Shown: positions 1 to 6,430, counted from the first letter of the stretch. The stretch: 6,991 nt of DNA from CAYSCS01 sp964429695 (GCA_964429695.1 CAYSCS010000042.1:1-6991); one strand, 5' to 3'. Numbers and translations: made by a program. Notes: generated from the letters alone by a model not told the origin.

Positions 1-214
1 ATGAATTTATTCAAGTTTCCTAAAAATATCTTTTTTACACCCAATAAAGCTGGATTAACCATAATTTAAAATAATTAACTTGAGATTATTCAAACTCTTT
101 ATTTTCAGAAAATAAACTCATCTCTAATGTGTTTTCTTCTAATTGAATTTTTTTGCTTTTTCTTATAGTTTTATATTATTCATATTAATTTCTAATAAAA
201 AGGAGGTTTGGAGG
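1..214. other. AT-rich upstream region of the M3 peptidase gene
   Basis: No supportable gene lies here. The stretch is very AT-rich and presumably carries the promoter of the peptidase gene. I found only weak promoter-like pieces: TATATT at 172-177 and TATAGT at 164-169 as -10 candidates, with TTGAAT at 143-148 as a poorly spaced -35. None is good enough to call. A 22-codon open frame runs from position 1 to a TAA at 67-69. It could be the end of a gene that starts left of the window or chance, and nothing distinguishes the two. Confidence 0.5.
201..206 (+). promoter_or_regulatory. Shine-Dalgarno site deciding the M3 peptidase start
   Basis: AGGAGG sits 8 nt before the ATG at 215, and a second GGAGG directly abuts that ATG. 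No comparable site precedes the in-frame TTG at 143, so this site selects the ATG at 215 as the true start. Confidence 0.85.
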
Positions 215-2344
215 ATGAAAAAGAGCTTCTGGATAGTCTTTATTATGATTGTTATAACTTTTTTTTCTTATTCAAAAGGAGAAAAGCAAGAGAAATTGAG
301 TGGAAATCCTTTTCTTGTTGATTGGGATACACCTTTTGGGGTTCCCCCTTTTGAGAAAATTAAAGAAGAACACTATCTCCCTGCTTTTCAAGAAGGAATG
401 ATGAAGCAGAAGGAAGAGATTGAAGCTATAATTCAAAATCCTGAAACCCCTACATTTGAAAATACAATTGAAGCTCTTGAAAGAAGCGGAGAATTGTTGA
501 TGAAAGTGAGTAATGTTTTCGATGTTCTGAATGCGTCGATGACCAATGATAAAATGCAGGAAATTGCCAAAGAAATTGCGCCTCTGCGTTCGAAGCATCA
601 AGATGATATTTTTTTGAATGAAAAATTATTTCAAAGGCTAAAAAAAGTGTACGAACAAAAGGAAAGCCTCAAGCTTTCTCCAGAGCAACTTGCTCTTCTG
701 GAAAAATATTATAAAGATTTTGTTCGTGCCGGTGTGAATCTGGATGAGGATAAAAAAGAGAGATTGAGAGAAATCAACGCAGAGCTCTCTCTTTTAACTG
801 TAAAGTTTGGAGATAATGTTCTCAGAGAAGATAATCGCTTCGAATTAATTATTGAGAAGGAGACAGACCTTGAAGGTCTTCCTCAGGAGGTAATTAAAGC
901 GGCAGCACAAACAGCAAAAGAGAGGGGGAAGGAAGGAAAATGGGTTTTTACACTTCATAAACCAAGCCTTATTCCTTTCCTTCAATATTCGACAAGACGG
1001 GAGCTTAGAGAAAAAATTTTTAAGGCCTATATAAATAGGTGTAATCATGACGACGAACTAGACAATAAAGCCATACTCACTCGGATTGCCTCACTGAGGG
1101 CAGAGAGAGCAAATCTTTTAGGATACAAGACTCATGCCCATTATATCCTTGAGGAAAATATGGCCAAGGTTCCAGAAAATGTATACAGTCTGCTTCAAAA
1201 AATCTGGGAACCAGCTCTAAAGGTGGCAAAAAAAGAGGCAGAAGAACTTCAAAAGATGATTTTCGAAGAAGGAAATGAATTCAAACTTGAACCATGGGAC
1301 TGGTGGTTCTACGCTGAGAAGGTTAAAAGAGCAAAATATGACCTTGATGAAGAGATGTTAAGACCCTATTTTAAATTAGAGAATGTTCTCGATGGTGCCT
1401 TCAAAGTAGCAAATAAACTTTATGGGCTTCAATTTATAGAAAGGTTCGATGTTCCAAAATACCATGATGAAGTGAGAGTATTTGAAGTAAAAGACGCAGA
1501 TGGGTCACATCTTGGGATTTTTTACACAGATTATTTTCCTCGGGAAAGTAAGAGAGGTGGGGCATGGATGAACAACTTAAGAGAACAATACAGAATAAAA
1601 GATAAGGATATCCGCCCCATAATCACCAATAACGGGAATTTCTCCCGACCCGTGGGAGGAAAACCTGCCTTATTAAGTCCTGAAGAAGTAACTACTCTCT
1701 TTCATGAATTTGGACACGCTCTTCACGGGCTTCTTTCTCGCTGCACCTATGTTCGACTTTCCGGCACTTCTGTGCCAAGAGATTTTGTAGAACTTCCCTC
1801 GCAAATCATGGAGAACTGGGTATTCGAAGAGGATGTTCTCAGGATGTATGCAAGACATTATGAGAGCGGTGAGCTGATTCCTCAGGAGTTGGTAGATAAA
1901 CTAAAGAATTCTCAATTATTCAACCAAGGATTTGCTTCTGTCGAATACCTTGCTGCTGCTTTCTTAGATATGGACTGGCATACCCTCGAGGAACCCAAAG
2001 AATTAGATGCTATTGCATTTGAAGAGAAATCTTTACAAAAAATTGGGCTGATTCCTCAAATAGTTGTTAGATATAGAAGTCCCTATTTCAGTCACATTTT
2101 TTCAGGTGGATATTCGGCTGGCTATTATAGTTACATTTGGTCTGAGGTGCTCGATGCAGATGCCTTTGAGGCTTTTAAAGAAAAAGGACTTTTTAACCAA
2201 GAGGTAGCACTTTCCTTTAGAAAGCATATCCTAGAGAAGGGAGGAACTGATGAACCCATGAGATTGTATATAAATTTCAGGGGCTCTGAGCCGAAGGTAG
2301 AGCCTCTTCTTAGAAGAAAGGGATTACTTGAATCCTCGAGGTAA
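215..2344 (+). CDS. Exported M3-family zinc metallopeptidase (Dcp / oligopeptidase A type)
   Basis: A 709-residue metallo-oligopeptidase predicted to trim short peptides, either as a dipeptidyl carboxypeptidase (Dcp) or as an oligopeptidase A type enzyme. The zinc site is complete: HEFGH at residues 497-501 supplies His497, catalytic Glu498 and His501. Glu526, in DFVELPSQ, lies 25 residues after His501, the spacing known for thimet-oligopeptidase-like enzymes. The C-terminal GGYSAGYYSYIWSEV segment matches the tyrosine-containing substrate-binding region of the family. The length is close to E. coli Dcp (about 680) plus a leader. Residues 1-20 are Lys-Lys followed by a hydrophobic stretch with no lipobox Cys, so export to the periplasm is likely, whereas E. 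coli Dcp is generally regarded as cytoplasmic. The ATG at 215 is chosen over the in-frame TTG at 143 because of the strong SD site. The gene converges on the leftward operon and appears monocistronic here. Family assignment is very secure; Dcp versus OpdA-like specificity is not resolved. Confidence 0.95.
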   Translation: MKKSFWIVFIMIVITFFSYSKGEKQEKLSGNPFLVDWDTPFGVPPFEKIKEEHYLPAFQEGMMKQKEEIEAIIQNPETPTFENTIEALERSGELLMKVSNVFDVLNASMTNDKMQEIAKEIAPLRSKHQDDIFLNEKLFQRLKKVYEQKESLKLSPEQLALLEKYYKDFVRAGVNLDEDKKERLREINAELSLLTVKFGDNVLREDNRFELIIEKETDLEGLPQEVIKAAAQTAKERGKEGKWVFTLHKPSLIPFLQYSTRRELREKIFKAYINRCNHDDELDNKAILTRIASLRAERANLLGYKTHAHYILEENMAKVPENVYSLLQKIWEPALKVAKKEAEELQKMIFEEGNEFKLEPWDWWFYAEKVKRAKYDLDEEMLRPYFKLENVLDGAFKVANKLYGLQFIERFDVPKYHDEVRVFEVKDADGSHLGIFYTDYFPRESKRGGAWMNNLREQYRIKDKDIRPIITNNGNFSRPVGGKPALLSPEEVTTLFHEFGHALHGLLSRCTYVRLSGTSVPRDFVELPSQIMENWVFEEDVLRMYARHYESGELIPQELVDKLKNSQLFNQGFASVEYLAAAFLDMDWHTLEEPKELDAIAFEEKSLQKIGLIPQIVVRYRSPYFSHIFSGGYSAGYYSYIWSEVLDADAFEAFKEKGLFNQEVALSFRKHILEKGGTDEPMRLYINFRGSEPKVEPLLRRKGLLESSR

Positions 2345-2354
2345 ATTTAGAGAT

Positions 2355-2400
2355 ACAAATAAAAAAGAGAATATAAGTCTATTCTTTAAATCTTATTTGT
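2355..2400. terminator. Possible weak terminator between convergent genes
   Basis: The gap between the two convergent genes holds nested inverted repeats: an outer ACAAATAA/TTATTTGT pair (2355-2362 with 2393-2400) and an inner AGAATA/TATTCT pair (2368-2373 with 2380-2385, 6-nt loop). Read leftward, the inner hairpin is followed by a run of six T (2366-2361), as in an intrinsic terminator for the leftward operon. The stems are almost entirely A/T, so strength is doubtful. For the rightward gene the T run is only three bases. Confidence 0.35.
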
Positions 2401-2443
2401 TTATTTGTTCGTAATTATTGGGAAAAAAGAAATATTTTATATT

Positions 2444-3085
2444 TCAATAAATGTTTTTTGCCACGATGAGAAACTTTATGCCTTCATAGGTCGTCCAGTA
2501 TAATTCTTGAGTTTCACTCTTGCTATTGAGCTCAATTTCGAGTGCCGAAAAAGTTCTTTTTTTCAAGGAGAAGAAAACAGTTTTAAGGGGAGAAAGAGTA
2601 AACCATTTTATCAATCGAAAAAGACTTCCTATCTTTGAAAAAATTCTTTTTGCTGGAGGTTTTACATACAGATTGATGTTATTTTCCAGGGAAAGAGAAT
2701 AATAAGAAGGCATATCTGAAAGTTCAAGTGTGTCGAGTCTTATCTCTTTTTTTAAGTTTATTTTTTTTGGATTTATCTTCGGCCTTCGGGGAGGGAAGAA
2801 AGTGCTCTTCTTTATTAAAGAAACCGGTTCTTCGGTAAAGGGTATTCCCCAGATTCTAATTTTTCTTATTCCCCATTCCTTGAGTAAGATTCCTTTGGCT
2901 TTTAGAGAAATTTTTTTCCTCCCTACATCTAAAATAAAATAAAGCTCATTCTTTCTTGCCAAATTAAGTTCCGCTTCAAGGGCCTTCACAATTGGAGAAG
3001 GCGAGGTCATTACTTTAGAAAATGAGGAGGTTTGAAGCTGAGTTATATGAGTTATGAACGAAAGTAAGAGGAGGAAAGAGAGCAT
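2444..3085 (-). CDS. Cys-less exported protein with a YkuD-like N-terminal segment
   Basis: A 213-residue protein I cannot assign to a named family. Residues 1-20 form a hydrophobic leader (a run of Leu/Phe), indicating export or membrane anchoring. Residues 48-80 (ELYFILDVGRKKISLKAKG onward) resemble the opening beta-strands of a YkuD domain; the equivalent stretch of the next gene upstream begins IYIVIDSAKNILYLKRRN. The rest is very basic, and there is no HGC motif and no cysteine anywhere, so it cannot be a standard L,D-transpeptidase. It is the last gene of the operon. Its ATG lies 1 nt after the stop of the preceding transpeptidase and has no clear SD site, which points to translational coupling and fixes this start. 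It might be an inactive YkuD paralogue acting as partner or regulator of the enzyme above it, but that is inference. An unrelated beta-rich envelope protein is the alternative. Confidence 0.8.
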   Translation of the reverse strand: MLSFLLLLSFITHITQLQTSSFSKVMTSPSPIVKALEAELNLARKNELYFILDVGRKKISLKAKGILLKEWGIRKIRIWGIPFTEEPVSLIKKSTFFPPRRPKINPKKINLKKEIRLDTLELSDMPSYYSLSLENNINLYVKPPAKRIFSKIGSLFRLIKWFTLSPLKTVFFSLKKRTFSALEIELNSKSETQELYWTTYEGIKFLIVAKNIY

Positions 3086-3086
3086 C

Positions 3087-3737
3087 TTAATAGATAATGA
3101 TTAAGGTACCTATTTCAGTGTTTTTGAAGATGGTCTCAAGGTCCTCATCCCCCACCCTTATGCAACCGTGGGTTACATTTCTTCCTAAGAGCCTCGTGTA
3201 GAGAGTGCCATGGAGGAAATAGCCTTCTCCAAAACCAAGCGCATAATCTCCCAGGACTCCCCTTTCAATTCTTTTTTCTTCCTCTTCAGGAACAGGTTCG
3301 CCTTCTTCAATAAATGCCCAATCAGGCTTTCGCCAGCTTGGATTTTTTATTTTAGAATTGATAGAGAAAGTTCCTTTTGGAGTATCAAAAACCCATCTTC
3401 TTTTACCATTTGGCTCTTTTAGGATACTTCCACTTCCGCATGAGACTACAGCTCTTTTTATTATAGAATTCCTCCTTTTAAGATAGAGAATGTTTTTTGC
3501 TGAGTCTATGACAATGTATATTCCTCTTGGAGAGAGTCTTTCTATCTTTTTCCTTAAATATATTGCTTTTTCCAGTTGTTCTTTTGAATTCTTTCCTTCA
3601 TCCAAATTCTTTAAATTTGATTTCCATTCTTCAATTTCGTTATGAATTAAAATATAGCCAATTGATTCTAATCCAATGAGCGTAATAGATATTATCATAA
3701 CAATGAGGAAAATAATTTTCTTTTTTTTGTCCTTCAT
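3087..3737 (-). CDS. Membrane-anchored L,D-transpeptidase (YkuD domain, ErfK/YbiS-like)
   Basis: A 216-residue YkuD-family enzyme. Such enzymes use a catalytic cysteine to cleave a tetrapeptide stem after meso-diaminopimelate and join it to an acceptor, forming 3-3 peptidoglycan cross-links or attaching lipoproteins. After a Lys-rich start, residues 8-31 are a single transmembrane anchor, then a short charged helix (about 33-68), then the YkuD domain (about 71-216). The catalytic signature is complete: HG at 176-177 and THGCIRV with His190, Cys192 and Arg194. The NPSW (132-135), GEPVP (146-150) and YALGFG (165-170) landmarks before the HGT motif follow the layout of E. coli ErfK/YbiS, the enzymes that link Braun's lipoprotein to peptidoglycan. 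The start is 13 nt after the stop of the upstream transpeptidase with no good SD, so coupling is likely. Enzyme class is very secure; the acceptor is not known. Confidence 0.93.
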   Translation of the reverse strand: MKDKKKKIIFLIVMIISITLIGLESIGYILIHNEIEEWKSNLKNLDEGKNSKEQLEKAIYLRKKIERLSPRGIYIVIDSAKNILYLKRRNSIIKRAVVSCGSGSILKEPNGKRRWVFDTPKGTFSINSKIKNPSWRKPDWAFIEEGEPVPEEEEKRIERGVLGDYALGFGEGYFLHGTLYTRLLGRNVTHGCIRVGDEDLETIFKNTEIGTLIIIY

Positions 3738-3750
3738 TTTATGAGAAATT

Positions 3751-4830
3751 TTAGGGAGTGAATTGGTTCTTCATTTTTTCGGTTGAACCTATGATAGTAA
3801 CAGGCGTTCCTACTTCTACAAGCTCATAAAGCCTTTCCATATCGCTGTCATTGAGAGCGATACATCCGTCTGTAAAGGTTTCACTGCCGCCCCCATGTAT
3901 TTCTATCAGACCCCCGATCTCTATTCCAGGGGGGATTATGCCCATCTTTTTATTTAGCGCGAATTTCTCTCTGTCCTCTTGATTAGGGTAATCTAGCAAG
4001 AGAGCCTTGAAATACTGGCTAGTCCGAATTTTTTTTATGATTTTATATTTTCCTTCAGGAGTTGCGTAATCTCCTACATGAACTTTGTCTAAGAGGCCAT
4101 TTTTTCCCAGAGCAACCGGAAATGATTCAAGATGATTACCATCCTTATATAAACTCAGGGTTCTTTCGATTTTAGTGATAATAGCAACGATAATATTCTC
4201 TTTTCTTGATTTTTCTAAGGTTTCTTCTTTCCAACTTCTCCATTTTGCTATCAATGACTCATCTTGATAACGGTCTAAGGCTGCATAAATAAAGTTTTCT
4301 ATATCCTTCACATAAAGGTCTACATCGGTGAGAATTTTTTCAGCATCGAGAATGTTTCCCCTCTGATGATTTAGGGCTGCTTCACTGAGCTTTAATTCTA
4401 CTCTCATGAGAATTAGACGGGCAAATCTTCCCTCATTTAGCATTCGAGACAATCTTTTTAAGGAATCTACTTTTCGGCGATGGGATTCAATTCGAGTGGA
4501 AATGGTTCTTAACCTTATTTCTTTCTGGACTTTTGTTTGCTCGAGGATTCTTCTTCCTTCATCCAATGCTTTCCTGAAAGCCTCCTGCGTTTTATCGTAT
4601 TTACGAAACCAAACAAATTTCCCTTTTTCCTTTATCAACAGATTTTTTGCATCCTGGATTAACTTTTTATAAGCTTCATAATCCTTGACTGTATAAAGAT
4701 GGGCACCAACCCTCCAGAGGTCATCCGCTTGATTTTCTGCTTCTTTGACCTCTGGAGGGATTGGTTTTGGCTTACAAGCTGGGGAGAAAAAGAGAAGAAC
4801 TAAGATTAAGGCCGATGGCAAAAAACGCAT
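3751..4830 (-). CDS. Lipoprotein L,D-transpeptidase with N-terminal helical domain
   Basis: A 359-residue protein. A hydrophobic leader ends in FFSPAC, giving lipidation at Cys19; the lipobox is slightly off-consensus, with Ser rather than Leu at -3. Residues about 25-205 are charged and almost wholly helical. Residues about 212-350 are a YkuD domain: NIIVAIITKIERTLSLYKDG opening strands, TPEGKYKI, IHGGG with His312, and TDGCIALND with catalytic Cys323. The DGC form replaces the SHGC form of the neighbouring enzyme and is a known variant of the family. Predicted role is peptidoglycan 3-3 cross-linking or protein anchoring by an enzyme tethered to a membrane. Residues about 28-80 resemble the N-terminal part of the upstream helical lipoprotein. 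The start codon is 15 nt after that gene's stop; a GGTGA at 4846-4850 is too far away to be a good SD. Enzyme class is secure; membrane location and substrate are inferred. Confidence 0.92.
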   Translation of the reverse strand: MRFLPSALILVLLFFSPACKPKPIPPEVKEAENQADDLWRVGAHLYTVKDYEAYKKLIQDAKNLLIKEKGKFVWFRKYDKTQEAFRKALDEGRRILEQTKVQKEIRLRTISTRIESHRRKVDSLKRLSRMLNEGRFARLILMRVELKLSEAALNHQRGNILDAEKILTDVDLYVKDIENFIYAALDRYQDESLIAKWRSWKEETLEKSRKENIIVAIITKIERTLSLYKDGNHLESFPVALGKNGLLDKVHVGDYATPEGKYKIIKKIRTSQYFKALLLDYPNQEDREKFALNKKMGIIPPGIEIGGLIEIHGGGSETFTDGCIALNDSDMERLYELVEVGTPVTIIGSTEKMKNQFTP

Positions 4831-4845
4831 AATCAGGGTCTAATT

Positions 4846-5436
4846 TCACCTTTTGACTTTTTCTATGGCTGCTTTGATTTGGTCTGAGATCGAAATTGCC
4901 TTTTCCTTAATTATTTTAGCCTTATCTGTAGCACCGAAATAATCCTCTGTATCTATTCCTTGTTGGACTTCTGTTAGCATGTCTTCGAGTCCTTTAAGGT
5001 CTGCAGTAAATGCTTCGATATCAGCCTTTGTACCTTTTCCCTTTGGTGCTTTAGCGAGTAAAGCCTTTGCTTCTTCTACCGCCACCTTTGCCTCATCTAA
5101 GGCTTTAAGAGCATCATTCTTGGCCTGTTCTTTTTTAGCAGGGATTGTGGCTTTAAGAGCTTCTGCGTCAGTCTTGACTTGAAGCAACATTTTTTTAGCA
5201 TTTCCGTACTTCTTAAAAACCTTTTTGCCTTGGGTATTAACTTCTTCCATTGCCGCCGCTAAATCATCCTGGAGCTTCTTGAGCTCTTCTTTTGCATAGA
5301 CATCCGCACCTTCTTTGATGGCATCGTTTACTGCAGCTTCAGCCTGAGAGATTTCCTGGGTTGGTTGTTTGCCACAGCTAGTAAATAAGAAAGCAACAAA
5401 GAATCCCAGCACAAAAACCTTAAATAAGTTCCTCAT
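4846..5436 (-). CDS. Ala/Lys/Glu-rich helical lipoprotein (DUF4398-like)
   Basis: A 196-residue lipoprotein. Residues 1-20 are a typical signal peptide ending in LFTSC, with lipidation at Cys21; Gly at +2 rather than Asp favours the outer membrane under the E. coli rule. The mature protein is almost entirely Ala, Lys and Glu/Asp in heptad-like helical patterns (residues about 28-130 and 136-195), with a Gly/Lys/Pro hinge near 131-136. The segment AEAAVNDAIKEGADVYAKEE (32-51) recalls DUF4398-type envelope lipoproteins; I did not verify this by search. The chain ends KVKR, reminiscent of the Lys-bearing end through which Braun's lipoprotein is linked to peptidoglycan. A strong SD, AGGAGG at 5448-5443, lies 6 nt before the ATG, so this is likely a well-translated gene. 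It overlaps the end of the upstream small gene and precedes two L,D-transpeptidases, so a structural or peptidoglycan-bound role is plausible. Confidence 0.9.
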   Translation of the reverse strand: MRNLFKVFVLGFFVAFLFTSCGKQPTQEISQAEAAVNDAIKEGADVYAKEELKKLQDDLAAAMEEVNTQGKKVFKKYGNAKKMLLQVKTDAEALKATIPAKKEQAKNDALKALDEAKVAVEEAKALLAKAPKGKGTKADIEAFTADLKGLEDMLTEVQQGIDTEDYFGATDKAKIIKEKAISISDQIKAAIEKVKR

Positions 5437-5563
5437 TGTATGCCTCCTTTTTTAAAAAATTTTTAGTCTTATCTTTTTCTGATTTGCCAATGGCCTTTTT
5501 AATTATTTTTGTGAGAAAGAAAGCTAAAATCCCCAGCCCAGCAATTTTTAGCCACGTTTTCAT
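5420..5563 (-). CDS. Small single-pass membrane protein (47 aa), first gene of the operon
   Basis: A short leftward reading frame, ATG at 5563 to TAA at 5422-5420, encodes 47 residues beginning MKTWLKIAGLGILAFFLTKI and ending AYNEELI. Residues about 5-21 are a hydrophobic, Gly/Ala/Leu-containing membrane helix flanked by Lys. The tail (22-45) is strongly charged, rich in Lys and Glu. AGGAGG at 5575-5570 lies 6 nt before the ATG, an excellent SD. The frame overlaps the start of the lipoprotein gene by 17 nt, and the SD of that gene lies inside this frame, a classic coupling arrangement. I recognise no family. The position between promoter and lipoprotein, the SD and the transmembrane composition together make it a likely real gene. 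Confidence 0.75.
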   Translation of the reverse strand: MKTWLKIAGLGILAFFLTKIIKKAIGKSEKDKTKNFLKKEAYNEELI

Positions 5564-5710
5564 TAAAAGCCTCCTTTTATTATGTACTTTTTCTCTCTTT
5601 TTTAAATTTAAAAAATATAAGAATTTGAAAAAAGTAGGAATGATCAGGGAGGGGGATTAAGTGTTTTTAGAGTTATTACTATTTTTTTATGTTGGGGCAT
5701 TTTTTATTTT

Positions 5711-5739
5711 AATATAAATATTCTTCTTTGATTTGTCAA
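5711..5739 (-). promoter_or_regulatory. Sigma70-type promoter of the envelope operon
   Basis: Read leftward, a perfect -35 box TTGACA (5739-5734) is followed by a 17-bp spacer and a -10 box TATATT (5716-5711), one base off consensus. Transcription should begin near 5704, giving a leader of about 140 nt before the 47-residue protein's ATG at 5563. This is the only strong promoter I see for the five leftward genes, which are close enough to be one transcript. Confidence 0.75.
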
Positions 5740-5749
5740 ATTAGTATAC

Positions 5750-5872
5750 TCATTCTGGCTTAGACAAGAAATCCAGGACGGTAAGGTCATAAGCATCGAA
5801 TTGAGTCTTCAACCGATAGAATGTCTGGGCTGAGATGCGAAAGTATCGGCATGTCTAGCGCGTATTTCCGGA
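5750..5872 (-). pseudogene. Decayed transposase/integrase N-terminal HTH fragment
   Basis: Leftward translation gives GNTR, an in-frame TAG at 5857-5855, then TCRYFRISAQTFYRLKTQFD and AYDLTVLDFLSKPE before a TGA at 5752-5750. This closely follows the N-terminal helix-turn-helix of IS481-like/rve integrases, where segments such as GNAR-x-TCRYFGIS-x-QTFYRWKxRYDPYDLxxLEDRSRRP are common. The TAG stands where Gln or a similar residue is usual (one change from CAG). Only this domain is left: no start codon, no DDE catalytic core and no inverted-repeat ends are visible. It is an insertion-sequence relic, with its downstream edge about 10 bp from the -35 box of the envelope operon. The family name is from memory of the motif; the exact IS family is uncertain. 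Confidence 0.7.
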
Positions 5873-5894
5873 GCAAGAATAATTAAAAAATCAG

Positions 5895-5922
5895 CATCCT
5901 GATCTCATCATCCTAATCTCAT
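5895..5922. repeat. 14-bp tandem repeat, two copies
   Basis: CATCCTGATCTCAT (5895-5908) is directly followed by CATCCTAATCTCAT (5909-5922), differing at one base. It lies just upstream of the transposase relic in that relic's reading direction. Its function is unknown, and it may be a slippage product. Confidence 0.7.
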
Positions 5923-5998
5923 CCGGAGGTTTGTTTCCTTGGCGATGAAAAGGGTGGATAAATTAAGATTTGGGGATGATATCTCCTAGATTCGAGCC

Positions 5999-6028
5999 GA
6001 AGAGGGATATATGGTAAAACTCCTCTTC
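5999..6028 (+). terminator. Terminator-like hairpin, orphan
   Basis: GAAGAGGG (5999-6006) pairs with TCCTCTTC (6021-6028) over 8 bp including one G-T, with a 14-nt loop, followed by the pyrimidine-rich TTCTATCTTT. No gene ends just before it on the + strand, so it may be a leftover from decayed DNA or part of a non-coding RNA. The T tract is interrupted. Confidence 0.3.
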
Positions 6029-6191
6029 TTCTATCTTTCCCTTTAGTTAAAAAGGTATCTTATTCGGCACAAATGTAATTTTTTACCTTTATCTTTTATG
6101 ACTTTTTTAAGGAAGCGTCCCCAAAATCCTGAGGGTGCAAGAATATTCTTCTCTGGATAAATTCTGTTTCCCTATTGCTTAAAAATATTGA

Positions 6192-6218
6192 GGAAAAAAT
6201 GGGCATTTTATTTTTTCC
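6192..6218. repeat. Perfect 9-bp AT-rich inverted repeat
   Basis: GGAAAAAAT (6192-6200) and ATTTTTTCC (6210-6218) are exact complements around a 9-nt spacer. It can form a hairpin on either strand. No gene is adjacent, and no role can be assigned. Confidence 0.5.
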
Positions 6219-6430
6219 AGAAGTTTCGAGTAATGAGCACGTCGCTAATCAAAAAGCATTTTGAAGTTCTATATATTAGCTTCTCATTTTTTTAGCTCTT
6301 TTCCAAATTAGTTATCAAAAACTCATGAGGGATAAAGAAAAGAAATAAATATATTCTTTTAATTTTGAGGGTTAAGATTAAGAAGAGTGCAAAAGAGTCT
6401 GGTTTTCATTCTCCAGTTTATATCGCGTAG

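Noticed and set aside
1..69. 22-codon frame starting with ATG at position 1 and ending in TAA at 67-69
   Set aside because: Too short and without recognisable similarity; the ATG at the window edge may be coincidence, and whether it is the tail of an upstream gene cannot be judged.
143..214. N-terminal extension of the M3 peptidase from a TTG at 143
   Set aside because: It has no SD, and the strong AGGAGG before the ATG at 215 is followed by a normal signal-peptide start; the extension would place a second hydrophobic stretch before it.
4979..5182. Ala/Ser-rich rightward frame inside the lipoprotein gene
   Set aside because: It is a mirror of the Ala/Lys/Glu-rich codons on the opposite strand, with no independent start signal.
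5436..5660. Rightward 74-codon frame opposite the start of the envelope operon
   Set aside because: It is antisense to the 47-residue gene and to the leader, lacks an SD and has low-complexity Phe/Lys composition; the leftward frame explains the region better.
5809..5906. Leftward frame reading DQDADFLIILAPEIRAR in another phase of the transposase relic
   Set aside because: It looks protein-like for about 15 residues but has no start and stops soon; the overlapping transposase phase has the clear motif match.
5985..6010. GATTCGAGCC resembling a tRNA T-loop
   Set aside because: The flanking bases do not form a 5-bp T stem, and no acceptor, D or anticodon arms were found.
6109..6122. AAGGAAGCGTCCCC, similar to GGGGACGTTCC-type ends near some REP/Y1 transposases
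   Set aside because: A single short match with no partner end and no transposase; not enough to call an element.
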